Assembly (NCBI GenBank): GCA_964057225.1
Contig: OZ059900.1
Span: forward strand, 2,490,501 to 2,554,500
Direction: 5' to 3'
From: Auanema rhodensis
Taxonomy: Eukaryota > Nematoda > Chromadorea > Rhabditida > Rhabditidae
Length of the DNA: 64,000 nt
A program made the translations under genes and the position numbers. Each line of letters opens with the position of its first letter. Within the stretch, counting starts at the first letter, position 1. The notes below the pieces were generated by a model. It saw only the letters and a program-made list of their open reading frames with translations. It was not told the origin of the DNA and did no database searches. Positions 53,979-64,000 of this stretch are shown piece by piece.

Positions 53979-54325
53979 ACTAAGTATGGTCGTTTTTATA
54001 CCTTCAACACCATATACTCACCGATTTTTGGTACAAAATCTGTGATACTCGTAAATTTTGATCATATTCGTTAAGATTTGAGAATCAAACACACAATACA
54101 CAATATCAGTCTATTTTTATGAGCTTGCACTGATATATATTCATTTTGATCAAAAAAGGTCGAAAACAGAAAGAATTTTTGAAATTTCCGAGTTTTGAAT
54201 CTAATTTGGCTAAATCGCTCATTTATATGATCAAAAGCATAGTTTTATTGTCTATGACAACAAAAGTCATCAATTAAACGCTAGTGATGTTTAAATACTG
54301 AATTTCGCTCAAATAGCATTACTAC

Positions 54326-55715
54326 ACTAAGTATGGTCGTTTTTATGCCTTTAACACCATATACTCACCGATTTTTGGTACAAAATCTGTAATACTTGTA
54401 AATTTTGATCATATTCGTTAAGATTTGAGAATCAAACACATAATACACGAAATAAGTCTTTTTTTATGAGCTTGCACTGATATATATTCATTTTGATCAA
54501 AAAAAGTCGAAAACAGAAAGAATTTTTGAAATTTCCGAGTTTTGAATCTAATTTGGCTAAATCGCTCATTTATATGATCAAAAGCATAGTTTTATTGTCT
54601 ATGACAACAAAAGTCATCAATTAAACGCTAGTGATGTTTAAATACTGATTTTCGCTCAAATAGCATTACTACACTAAGTATGGTCGTTTTTATGCCTTTA
54701 ACACCATATACTCACCGATTTTTGGTACAAAATCTGTAATACTTGTAAATTTTGATCATATTCGTTAAGATTTGAGAATCAAACACATAATACACGAAAT
54801 AAGTCTTTTTTTACGAGTTTGCACTGATATTTATTCATTTTGATCAAAAAAGGTCGAAAATAGAAAGAATTTTTGAAATTTCCGAGTTTTGAGTCTAATT
54901 TGGCTAAATCGCTCATATATATGATCAGAAGCATAGGTGTATTGTCTATGACAACAAAAGTCATTAATTAAACACTAATGATGTTTAAATCACTAAATTT
55001 CGCTCTAATAGCATTACTACACTAAGTATGGTCGTTTTTATACCTTCAACACCATATACTCACCGATTTTTGGTACAAAATCTGTGATACTCGTAAATTT
55101 TGATCATATTCGTTAAGATTTGAGAATCAAACACACAATACACAATATCAGTCTATTTTTATGAGCTTGCACTGATATATATTCATTTTGATCAAAAAAG
55201 GTCGAAAACAGAAAGAATTTTTGAAATTTCCGAGTTTTGAGTCTAATTTGGCTAAATCGCTCATATATATGATCAGAAGCATAGGTGTATTGTCTATGAC
55301 AACAAAAGTCATTAATTAAACACTAATGATGTTTAAATCACTAAATTTCGCTCTAATAGCATTACTACACTAAGTATGGTCGTTTTTATACCTTCAACAC
55401 CATATACTCACCGATTTTTGGTACAAAATCTGTGATACTCGTAAATTTTGATCATATTCGTTAAGATTTGAGAATCAAACACACAATACACAATATCAGT
55501 CTATTTTTATGAGCTTGCACTGATATATATTCATTTTGATCAAAAAAGGTCGAAAACAGAAAGAATTTTTGAAATTTCCGAGTTTTGAATCTAATTTGGC
55601 TAAATCGCTCATTTATATGATCAAAAGCATAGTTTTATTGTCTATGACAACAAAAGTCATCAATTAAACGCTAGTGATGTTTAAATACTGAATTTCGCTC
55701 AAATAGCATTACTAC
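54326..55715 (+). repeat. Scrambled zone of chimeric monomers
   Basis: The monomer at 54326 joins an AGTCTTTTTTT first half to a GAAAACAG, GAATCTAAT, TCATTTATATG second half. The monomer at 54673 joins AGTCTTTTTTTACGAG to a gamma tail. Monomers 55021 and 55369 both carry the TACCTTCAAC head but differ after about 55250. A private AAAAAGTCGAAAAC is near 54505. Confidence 0.7.
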
Positions 55716-56410
55716 ACTAAGTATGGTCGTTTTTATGCCTTTAACACCATATACTCACCGATTTTTGGTACAAAATCTGTAATACTTGTAAATTTTGATC
55801 ATATTCGTTAAGATTTGAGAATCAAACACATAATACACGAAATAAGTCTTTTTTTACAAGTTTGCACTGATATTTATTCATTTTGATCAAAAAAGGTCGA
55901 AAATAGAAAGAATTTTTGAAATTTCCGAGTTTTGAGTCCAATTTGGCTAAATCGCTCATATATATGATCAGAAGCATAGTTCTATTGTCTATAACAACAA
56001 AAGTCTTTAATTAAACGCTAGTGATGTTTAAATACTGATTTTCGCTCAAATAGCATTACTACACTAAGTATGGTCGTTTTTATGCCTTTAACACCATATA
56101 CTCACCGATTTTTGGTACAAAATCTGTAATACTTGTAAATTTTGATCATATTCGTTAAGATTCGAGAATCAAACACATAATACACGAAATTAGTCTAGTT
56201 TTATGAGTTTGCACTGATATTTATTCATTTTGATCAAAAAAGGTCGAAAATAGAAAGAATTTTTGAATTTTCCGAGTTTTGAGTCCAATTGGGCTAAATC
56301 GCTCATATATATGATCAAAAGCATAGTTTTACTGTCTATGATAACAAAAGTCTTCAAATATACACTAATAATGTGTAAATCACTGAATTTCACTCAAATA
56401 GCATTACTAC
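55369..56410 (+). repeat. Right-domain 3-monomer cassette, copy 5
   Basis: It lies 3,823 bp after copy 4 and 16,684 bp after copy 2. It has a private change giving CGAAATTAGTC near 56192. It is preceded by an extra TACCTTCAAC monomer at 55021, so the cassette head is doubled here. Confidence 0.8.
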
Positions 56411-58220
56411 ACTAAGTATGGTCGTTTTTATGCCTTTAACACCATATACTCACCGATTTTTGGTACAAAATCTGTAATACTTGTAAATTTTGATCATATT
56501 CGTTAAGATTCGAGAATCAAACACATAATACACGAAATAAGTCTATTTTTATGAGTTTGCACTGATATTTATTCATTTTGATCAAAAAAGGTCGAAAATA
56601 GAAAGAATTTTTGAAATTTCCGAGTTTTGAGTCTAATTTGGCTAAATCGCTCATATATATGATCAGAAGCATAGTTTTATTGTCTATGACAACAAAAATC
56701 ATCAATTAAACGCTAGTGATGTTTAAATACTGATTTTCGCTCAAATAGCATTACTACACTAAGTATGGTCGTTTTTATGCCTTTAACACCATATCCTCAC
56801 CGATTTTTGGTACAAAATCTGTAATACTCGTAAATTTTGATCATATTCGTTAAGATTTGAGAATCAAACATACAATACACAAAATCAGTCTATTTTTATG
56901 AGCTTGCACTGATATATATTCATTTTGATCAAAAAAGGTCGAAAATAGAAAGAATTTTTGAAATTTCCGAGTTTTGAGTCTAATTTGGCTAAATCGCTCA
57001 TATATATGATCAGAAGCATAGGTGTATTGTCTATGACAACAAAAGTCATCAATTAAACGCTAGTGATGTTTTAATACTGAATTTCGCTCAAATAGCATTA
57101 CTACACTAAGTATGGTCGTTTTTATGCCTTTAACACCATATACTCACCGATTTTTGGTACAAAATCTGTAATACTCGTAAATTTTGATCATATTCGTTAA
57201 GATTTGAGAATCAAACATACAATACACAAAATCAGTCTATTTTTATGAGCTTGCACTGATATATATTCATTTTGATCAAAAAAGGTCGAAAATAGAAAGA
57301 ATTTTTGAAATTTCCGAGTTTTGAGTCTAATTTGGCTAAATCGCTCATATATATGATCAAAAACATAGTTTTACTGTCTATGATAACAAAAGTCTTCAAA
57401 TATACACTAATAATGATTAAATCACTGAATTTCAGTCATATAGCATTACTACACTAAGTATGGTCGTTTTTATGCCTTTAACACCATATACTCACCGATT
57501 TTTGGTACAAAATCTGTAATACTCGTAAATTTTGATCATATTCGTTAAGATTTGAGAATCGAACACACAATACACAAAATCAGTCTATTTTTATGAGCTT
57601 GCACTGATATATATTCATTTTGATCAAAAAAGGTCGAAAATAGAAAGAATTTTTGAAATTTCCGAGTTTTGAGTCTAATTTGGCTAAATCGCTCATATAT
57701 ATGATCAGAAGCATAGGTGTATTGTCTATGATAACAAAAGTCTTCAAATATACACTAATAATGATTAAATCACTGAATTTCAGTCAAATAGCATTACTAC
57801 ACTAAGTATGGTCGTTTTTATGCCTTTAACACCATATACTCACCGATTTTTGGTACAAAATCTGTAATACTTGTAAATTTTGATCATATTCGTTAAGATT
57901 CGAGAATCAAACACATAATACACGAAATAAGTCTAGTTTTATGAGTTTGCACTGATATTTATTCATTTTGATCAAAAAAGGTCGAAAATAGAAAGAATTT
58001 TTGAATTTTCCGAGTTTTGAGTCCAATTGGGCTAAATCGCTCATATATATGATCAAAAGCATAGTTTTACTGTCTATGATAACAAAAGTCTTCAAATATA
58101 CACTAATAATGTGTAAATCACTGAATTTCACTCAAATAGCATTACTACACTAAGTATGGTCGTTTTTATGCCTTTAACACCATATACTCACCGATTTTTG
58201 GTACAAAATCTGTAATACTT

Positions 58221-60175
58221 GTAAATTTTGATCATATTCGTTAAGATTTGAGAATCAAACACACAATACACAAAATCAGTCTATTTTTATGAGTTTGCAC
58301 TGATATTTATTCATTTTGATCAAAAAAGGTCGAAAATAGAAAGAATTTTTGAAATTTCCGAGTTTTGAGTCTAATTTGGCTAAATCGCTCATATATATGA
58401 TCAGAAGCATAGTTTTATTGTCTATGACAACAAAAATCATCAATTAAACGCTAGTGATGTTTAAATACTGATTTTCGCTCAAATAGCATTACTACACTAA
58501 GTATGGTCGTTTTTATGCCTTTAACACCATATACTCACCGATTTTTGGTACAAAATCTGTAATACTCGTAAATTTTGATCATATTCGTTAAGATTTGAGA
58601 ATCAAACATACAATACACAAAATCAGTCTATTTTTATGAGCTTGCACTGATATATATTCATTTTGATCAAAAAAGGTCGAAAATAGAAAGAATTTTTGAA
58701 ATTTCCGAGTTTTGAGTCTAATTTGGCTAAATCGCTCATATATATGATCAGAAGCATAGGTGTATTGTCTATGACAACAAAAGTCATTAATTAAACACTA
58801 ATGATGTTTAAATCACTAAATTTCGCTCTAATAGCATTACTACACTAAGTATGGTCGTTTTTATGCCTTTAACACCATATACTCACCGATTTTTGGTACA
58901 AAATCTGTAATACTCGTAAATTTTGATCATATTCGTTAAGATTTGAGAATCAAACACACAATACACAAAATCAGTCTATTTTTATGAGCTTGCACTGATA
59001 TATATTCATTTTGATCAAAAAAGGTCGAAAATAGAAAGAATTTTTGAAATTTCCGAGTTTTGAGTCTAATTTGGCTAAATCGCTCATATATATGATCAGA
59101 AGCATAGGTGTATTGTCTATGACAACAAAAGTCATCAATTAAACGCTAGTGATGTTTTAATACTGAATTTCGCTCAAATAGCATTACTACACTAAGTATG
59201 GTCGTTTTTATGCCTTTAACACCATATACTCACCGATTTTTGGTACAAAATCTGTAATACTCGTAAATTTTGATCATATTCGTTAAGATTTGAGAATCAA
59301 ACATACAATACACAAAATCAGTCTATTTTTATGAGCTTGCACTGATATATATTCATTTTGATCAAAAAAGGTCGAAAATAGAAAGAATTTTTGAAATTTC
59401 CGAGTTTTGAGTCTAATTTGGCTAAATCGCTCATATATATGATCAAAAACATAGTTTTACTGTCTATGATAACAAAAGTCTTCAAATATACACTAATAAT
59501 GATTAAATCACTGAATTTCAGTCATATAGCATTACTACACTAAGTATGGTCGTTTTTATGCCTTTAACACCATATACTCACCGATTTTTGGTACAAAATC
59601 TGTAATACTCGTAAATTTTGATCATATTCGTTAAGATTTGAGAATCAAACACACAATACACAAAATCAGTCTATTTTTATGAGCTTGCACTGATATATAT
59701 TCATTTTGATCAAAAAAGGTCGAAAATAGAAAGAATTTTTGAAATTTCCGAGTTTTGAGTCTAATTTGGCTAAATCGCTCATATATATGATCAGAAGCAT
59801 AGGTGTATTGTCTATGATAACAAAAGTCTTCAAATATACACTAATAATGATTAAATCACTGAATTTCAGTCAAATAGCATTACTACACTAAGTATGGTCG
59901 TTTTTATGCCTTTAACACCATATACTCACCGATTTTTGGTACAAAATCTGTAATACTTGTAAATTTTGATCATATTCGTTAAGATTCGAAAATCAAACAC
60001 ATAATACACGAAATAAGTCTAGTTTTATGAGTTTGCACTGATATTTATTCATTTTGATCAAAAAAGGTCGAAAATAGAAAGAATTTTTGAATTTTCCGAG
60101 TTTTGAGTCCAATTGGGCTAAATCGCTCATATATATGATCAAAAGCATAGTTTTACTGTCTATGATAACAAAAGT
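58221..60175 (+). repeat. 1.96-kb block duplicated at 62046-64000 (lag 3,825)
   Basis: The left limit is T 58220 facing C 62045. It includes one gamma monomer, the AAAACATAG and TTTCAGTCATATAGC monomer, and GATTCGAAAATC. One substitution is seen, GTACATTTTG at about 62395. The right limit is beyond the window. Confidence 0.8.
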
Positions 60176-60379
60176 CTTCAAATATACACTAATAATGTGT
60201 AAATCACTGAATTTCACTCAAATAGCATTACTACACTAAGTATGGTCGTTTTTATGCCTTTAACACCATATACTCACCGATTTTTGGTACAAAATCTGTA
60301 ATACTTGTAAATTTTTATCATATTCGTTAAGATTTGAGAATCAAACACACAATACACAAAATCAGTCTATTTTTATGAG

Positions 60380-62045
60380 CTTGCACTGATATATATTCAT
60401 TTTGATCAAAAAAGGTCGAAAATAGAAAGAATTTTTGAAATTTCCGAGTTTTGAGTCTAATTTGGCTAAATCGCTCATATATATGATCAGAAGCATAGGT
60501 GTATTGTCTATGACAACAAAAGTCATCAATTAAACGCTAGTGATGTTTTAATACTGAATTTCGCTCAAATAGCATTACTACACTAAGTATGGTCGTTTTT
60601 ATGCCTTTAACACCATATACTCACCGATTTTTGGTACAAAATCTGTAATACTCGTACATTTTGATCATATTCGTTAAGATTTGAGAATCAAACATACAAT
60701 ACACGAAATAAGTCTATTTTTATGAGTTTGCACTGATATATATTCATTTTGATCAAAAAAGGTCGAAAATAGAAAGAATTTTTGAAATTTCCGAGTTTTG
60801 AGTCTAATTTGGCTAAATCGCTCATATATATGATCAAAAACATAGTTTTACTGTCTATGATAACAAAAGTCTTCAAATATACACTAATAATGATTAAATC
60901 ACTGAATTTCAGTCAAATAGCATTACTACACTAAGTATGGTCGTTTTTATGCCTTTAACACCATATACTCACCGATTTTTGGTACAAAATCTGTAATACT
61001 TGTAAATTTTGATCATATTCGTTAAGATTCGAGAATCAAACACATAATACACGAAATAAGTCTATTTTTATGAGTTTGCACTGATATTTATTCATTTTGA
61101 TCAAAAAAGGTCGAAAATAGAAAGAATTTTTGAAATTTCCGAGTTTTGAGTCTAATTTGGCTAAATCGCTCATATATATGATCAGAAGCATAGGTGTATT
61201 GTCTATGATAACAAAAGTCTTCAAATATACACTAATAATGATTAAATCACTGAATTTCAGTCAAATAGCATTACTACACTAAGTATGGTCGTTTTTATGC
61301 CTTTAAAACCATATACTCACCGATTTTTGGTACAAAAACTGTAATACTTGTAAATTTTGATCATATTCGTTAAGATTCGAGAATCAAACACATAATACAC
61401 AAAATCAGTCTATTTTTATGAGTTTGCACTGATATTTATTCATTTTGATCAAAAAAGGTCGAAAATAGAAAAAATTTTTGAATTTTCCGAGTTTTGAGTC
61501 CAATTGGGCTAAATCGCTCATATATATGATCAAAAGCATAGTTTTACTGTCTATGATAACAAAAGTCTTCAAATATACACTAATAATGTGTAAATCACTG
61601 AATTTCACTCAAATAGCATTACTACACTAAGTATGGTCGTTTTTATGCCTTTAACACCATATACTCACCGATTTTTGGTACAAAATCTGTAATACTCGTA
61701 AATTTTGATCATATTCGTTAAGATTTGAGAATCAAACATACAATACACAAAATCAGTCTATTTTTATGAGCTTGCACTGATATATATTCATTTTGATCAA
61801 AAAAGGTCGAAAATAGAAAGAATTTTTGAAATTTCCGAGTTTTGAGTCTAATTTGGCTAAATCGCTCATATATATGATCAAAAACATAGTTTTACTGTCT
61901 ATGATAACAAAAGTCTTCAAATATACACTAATAATGATTAAATCACTGAATTTCAGTCATATAGCATTACTACACTAAGTATGGTCGTTTTTATGCCTTT
62001 AACACCATATACTCACCGATTTTTGGTACAAAATCTGTAATACTC
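60380..62045 (+). repeat. Mosaic stretch between two duplicates
   Basis: Five monomers (60235 second half, 60582, 60930, 61278, 61626) recombine known segments in new pairings, for example AGGTGTATTG with a beta tail and AAAACATAG with TTTCAGTCAAATAGC. Private changes cluster here: TAAATTTTTATC near 60315, GTACATTTTG near 60655, TTTAAAACC at 61307, CAAAAACTG near 61337 and GAAAAAATTTTTG near 61470. Confidence 0.65.
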
Positions 62046-64000
62046 GTAAATTTTGATCATATTCGTTAAGATTTGAGAATCAAACACACAATACACAAAA
62101 TCAGTCTATTTTTATGAGTTTGCACTGATATTTATTCATTTTGATCAAAAAAGGTCGAAAATAGAAAGAATTTTTGAAATTTCCGAGTTTTGAGTCTAAT
62201 TTGGCTAAATCGCTCATATATATGATCAGAAGCATAGTTTTATTGTCTATGACAACAAAAATCATCAATTAAACGCTAGTGATGTTTAAATACTGATTTT
62301 CGCTCAAATAGCATTACTACACTAAGTATGGTCGTTTTTATGCCTTTAACACCATATACTCACCGATTTTTGGTACAAAATCTGTAATACTCGTACATTT
62401 TGATCATATTCGTTAAGATTTGAGAATCAAACATACAATACACAAAATCAGTCTATTTTTATGAGCTTGCACTGATATATATTCATTTTGATCAAAAAAG
62501 GTCGAAAATAGAAAGAATTTTTGAAATTTCCGAGTTTTGAGTCTAATTTGGCTAAATCGCTCATATATATGATCAGAAGCATAGGTGTATTGTCTATGAC
62601 AACAAAAGTCATTAATTAAACACTAATGATGTTTAAATCACTAAATTTCGCTCTAATAGCATTACTACACTAAGTATGGTCGTTTTTATGCCTTTAACAC
62701 CATATACTCACCGATTTTTGGTACAAAATCTGTAATACTCGTAAATTTTGATCATATTCGTTAAGATTTGAGAATCAAACACACAATACACAAAATCAGT
62801 CTATTTTTATGAGCTTGCACTGATATATATTCATTTTGATCAAAAAAGGTCGAAAATAGAAAGAATTTTTGAAATTTCCGAGTTTTGAGTCTAATTTGGC
62901 TAAATCGCTCATATATATGATCAGAAGCATAGGTGTATTGTCTATGACAACAAAAGTCATCAATTAAACGCTAGTGATGTTTTAATACTGAATTTCGCTC
63001 AAATAGCATTACTACACTAAGTATGGTCGTTTTTATGCCTTTAACACCATATACTCACCGATTTTTGGTACAAAATCTGTAATACTCGTAAATTTTGATC
63101 ATATTCGTTAAGATTTGAGAATCAAACATACAATACACAAAATCAGTCTATTTTTATGAGCTTGCACTGATATATATTCATTTTGATCAAAAAAGGTCGA
63201 AAATAGAAAGAATTTTTGAAATTTCCGAGTTTTGAGTCTAATTTGGCTAAATCGCTCATATATATGATCAAAAACATAGTTTTACTGTCTATGATAACAA
63301 AAGTCTTCAAATATACACTAATAATGATTAAATCACTGAATTTCAGTCATATAGCATTACTACACTAAGTATGGTCGTTTTTATGCCTTTAACACCATAT
63401 ACTCACCGATTTTTGGTACAAAATCTGTAATACTCGTAAATTTTGATCATATTCGTTAAGATTTGAGAATCAAACACACAATACACAAAATCAGTCTATT
63501 TTTATGAGCTTGCACTGATATATATTCATTTTGATCAAAAAAGGTCGAAAATAGAAAGAATTTTTGAAATTTCCGAGTTTTGAGTCTAATTTGGCTAAAT
63601 CGCTCATATATATGATCAGAAGCATAGGTGTATTGTCTATGATAACAAAAGTCTTCAAATATACACTAATAATGATTAAATCACTGAATTTCAGTCAAAT
63701 AGCATTACTACACTAAGTATGGTCGTTTTTATGCCTTTAACACCATATACTCACCGATTTTTGGTACAAAATCTGTAATACTTGTAAATTTTGATCATAT
63801 TCGTTAAGATTCGAAAATCAAACACATAATACACGAAATAAGTCTAGTTTTATGAGTTTGCACTGATATTTATTCATTTTGATCAAAAAAGGTCGAAAAT
63901 AGAAAGAATTTTTGAATTTTCCGAGTTTTGAGTCCAATTGGGCTAAATCGCTCATATATATGATCAAAAGCATAGTTTTACTGTCTATGATAACAAAAGT
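62046..64000 (+). repeat. Second copy of the 58221-60175 block, cut by window edge
   Basis: It aligns at lag 3,825 and, through the first block, also to about 41.5-43.5 kb at lag 20,509. The same monomer series therefore exists in three places in the right half. Confidence 0.8.
63712..64000 (+). repeat. Partial monomer at right window edge
   Basis: The final 289 bp match the monomer starting at 59887 at a lag of 3,825 bp, including the variant GATTCGAAAATC and the GTCTAGTTTT stretch. The window ends inside the beta-type tail, so the array continues to the right. Confidence 0.95.

Larger units (their letters stand above)
50467..54463 (+). repeat. Tandem 7-mer duplication, 2,433-bp unit
   Basis: The first copy starts in TTAAAT at 50467 and runs to 52899. 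The second starts at 52900 and is recognisable to 54463, where TTTTTTTACAAG of the first (52031) gives way to TTTTTTTATGAG. Both contain a GTTTCACTG monomer, two delta/gamma monomers and the cassette head. AAAACTCTTC at 50786 is not shared by the second copy (AAAAGTCTTC). Confidence 0.85.
55210..60379 (+). repeat. Second copy of the 38526-43695 block
   Basis: This is the longest single duplicate in the window. Its left limit follows the change from GAAAATAG to GAAAACAG in the facing monomers (38524/55208). Its end merges into a mosaic at 60380. Confidence 0.85.
111..63711 (+). repeat. 183 complete monomers: table of start positions
   Basis: Starts (base 1 = A of ACTAAG): 111 458 806 1153 1501 1848 2196 2544 2891 3238 3586 3933 4280 4628 4975 5322 5670 6017 6365 6712 7059 7407 7755 8102 8449 8797 9144 9491 9839 10187 10535 10883 11231 11579 11926 12273 12621 12968 13316 13663 14010 14357 14705 15053 15401 15749 16097 16445 16792 17139 17487 17834 18181 18529 18877 19224 19571 19918 20266 20614 20961 21308 21656 22003 22350 22698 23046 23394 23742 24090 24438 24786 25133 25481 25828 26175 26522 26869 27217 27564 27911 28258 28605 28953 29300 29647 29994 30341 30688 31036 31384 31732 32080 32427 32775 33123 33471 33818 34166 34514 34862 35210 35558 35905 36253 36600 36947 37295 37642 37990 38337 38685 39032 39379 39727 40074 40421 40769 41117 41465 41812 42160 42507 42855 43203 43551 43899 44247 44594 44942 45289 45637 45984 46331 46679 47026 47373 47721 48069 48417 48764 49111 49459 49807 50155 50503 50851 51198 51546 51893 52240 52588 52936 53284 53631 53979 54326 54673 55021 55369 55716 56063 56411 56758 57105 57453 57801 58149 58496 58844 59191 59539 59887 60235 60582 60930 61278 61626 61974 62321 62669 63016 63364 63712. 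Of the 183 intervals, 83 are 347 bp and 100 are 348 bp. Confidence 0.95.
1..64000 (+). repeat. Tandem satellite DNA array, 347/348-bp monomer
   Basis: The landmark ACTAAGTATG, or a one-base variant of it, recurs 184 times from 111 to 63712. Every interval is 347 or 348 bp (mean 347.5). All copies lie in the same orientation with no unrelated sequence between them. A by-eye consensus has 100 G or C among 347 bases, about 29%. The length is near two nucleosome repeats, as is common for centromeric and pericentromeric satellites; that placement is inference, because no flanking DNA or chromatin data are present. I see no gene, tRNA, rRNA, transposon or telomere repeat. Minus-strand open frames of 61-101 codons recur inside the monomers, but they follow the repeat and are not credible genes. 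I do not recognise the family. Orientation is arbitrary; plus is the strand as given. Confidence 0.98.

Noticed and set aside
585-61608. About 100 minus-strand open frames of 61-101 codons, one per monomer in many monomers, with similar translations
   Set aside because: They are the same open stretch of the satellite read again and again. They end at stops inside the monomer, lengthen or break with single tail variants (for example CGA to TGA at 3421 and 5505), have no recognisable domain, and no partner genes or expression signals. Treated as non-coding.
1-64000. CRISPR-like direct repeats
   Set aside because: The repeat fills the entire unit with no unique spacers, and the period is 347/348 bp.
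1-64000. CENP-B box in the monomer
   Set aside because: TTCG occurs (consensus 90-93 and 327-330), but the following A and CGGG positions of the canonical 17-bp box are not met, and I saw no CGGG or CCCG in the consensus.
1-64000. Transposon or long terminal repeat insertion inside the array
   Set aside because: No interval between landmarks departs from 347/348 bp, so no insertion of any size is present.
1-64000. Inverted monomers or palindromic array junctions
   Set aside because: All 184 landmarks read in the same direction.
1-64000. Assignment to a named satellite family or species
   Set aside because: I do not recognise the monomer well enough. A search of the consensus against satellite and repeat databases would be decisive.

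Overview
The whole 64 kb window is one uninterrupted, head-to-tail satellite DNA array, so it must come from a eukaryote. The monomer is about 29% G+C (hand count of a by-eye consensus) and 347 or 348 bp long. I see no protein-coding gene, RNA gene, transposon, CRISPR array or unique spacer, and neither end of the array is in the window. Taking the landmark ACTAAGTATG as monomer position 1, there are 183 complete monomers between 111 and 63711 (83 of 347 bp, 100 of 348 bp, no other length), plus a 110-bp partial at the left edge and a 289-bp partial at the right edge. All lie in the same orientation. The unit is close to two nucleosome repeats, as in many plant and animal centromeric or heterochromatic satellites. 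Many variant sites are CpG/TpG/CpA exchanges, which points to a genome with cytosine methylation; a plant is my first guess, but I do not recognise the family.

Monomer anatomy (consensus coordinates): a nearly invariant 72-bp core (about 341 through 65, spanning the landmark); a variable segment (66-165); a second conserved segment with two perfect 12-bp dyads (166-177 and 241-252) and 10-bp-phased A/T tracts (about 174-218); and a strongly variable tail (about 260-338). The tail comes in four haplotypes. Alpha and delta give 347 bp; beta and gamma give 348 bp because of one extra C (AAAT[C]ACT).

Layout. 1-1847: block repeated at +11,815. 1848-6107: three-monomer higher-order repeat (HOR) of 1,042 bp. 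6.36-25.0 kb: long near-identical duplications at lags 4,866, 5,214, 9,732, 10,080, 11,815 and 12,859 bp, with a local 5-mer (1,737 bp) and a 3-mer (1,044 bp). 25.0-27.2 kb: transition zone where the gamma tail first appears and left-hand variants fade. 27.4-33.2 kb: 5-mer HORs (1,736 and 1,739 bp). 33.2-36.0 kb: mosaic. 36.0-64.0 kb: a right-hand domain built on a 1,042-bp three-monomer cassette (five full copies), with duplications at lags 2,432/2,433, 3,825, 5,909, 6,952 and 16,684 bp. Block edges are often chimeric monomers; one crossover point can be placed within TTAAAT at 52900-52905.

Nothing here works as an operon or pathway. The biology is that of satellite evolution: unequal exchange and conversion-like patching acting in register, a core held nearly constant, and decay at CpG sites elsewhere. 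All block edges were read by eye from diagnostic bases and may be off by tens of bases unless a single diagnostic site is named.
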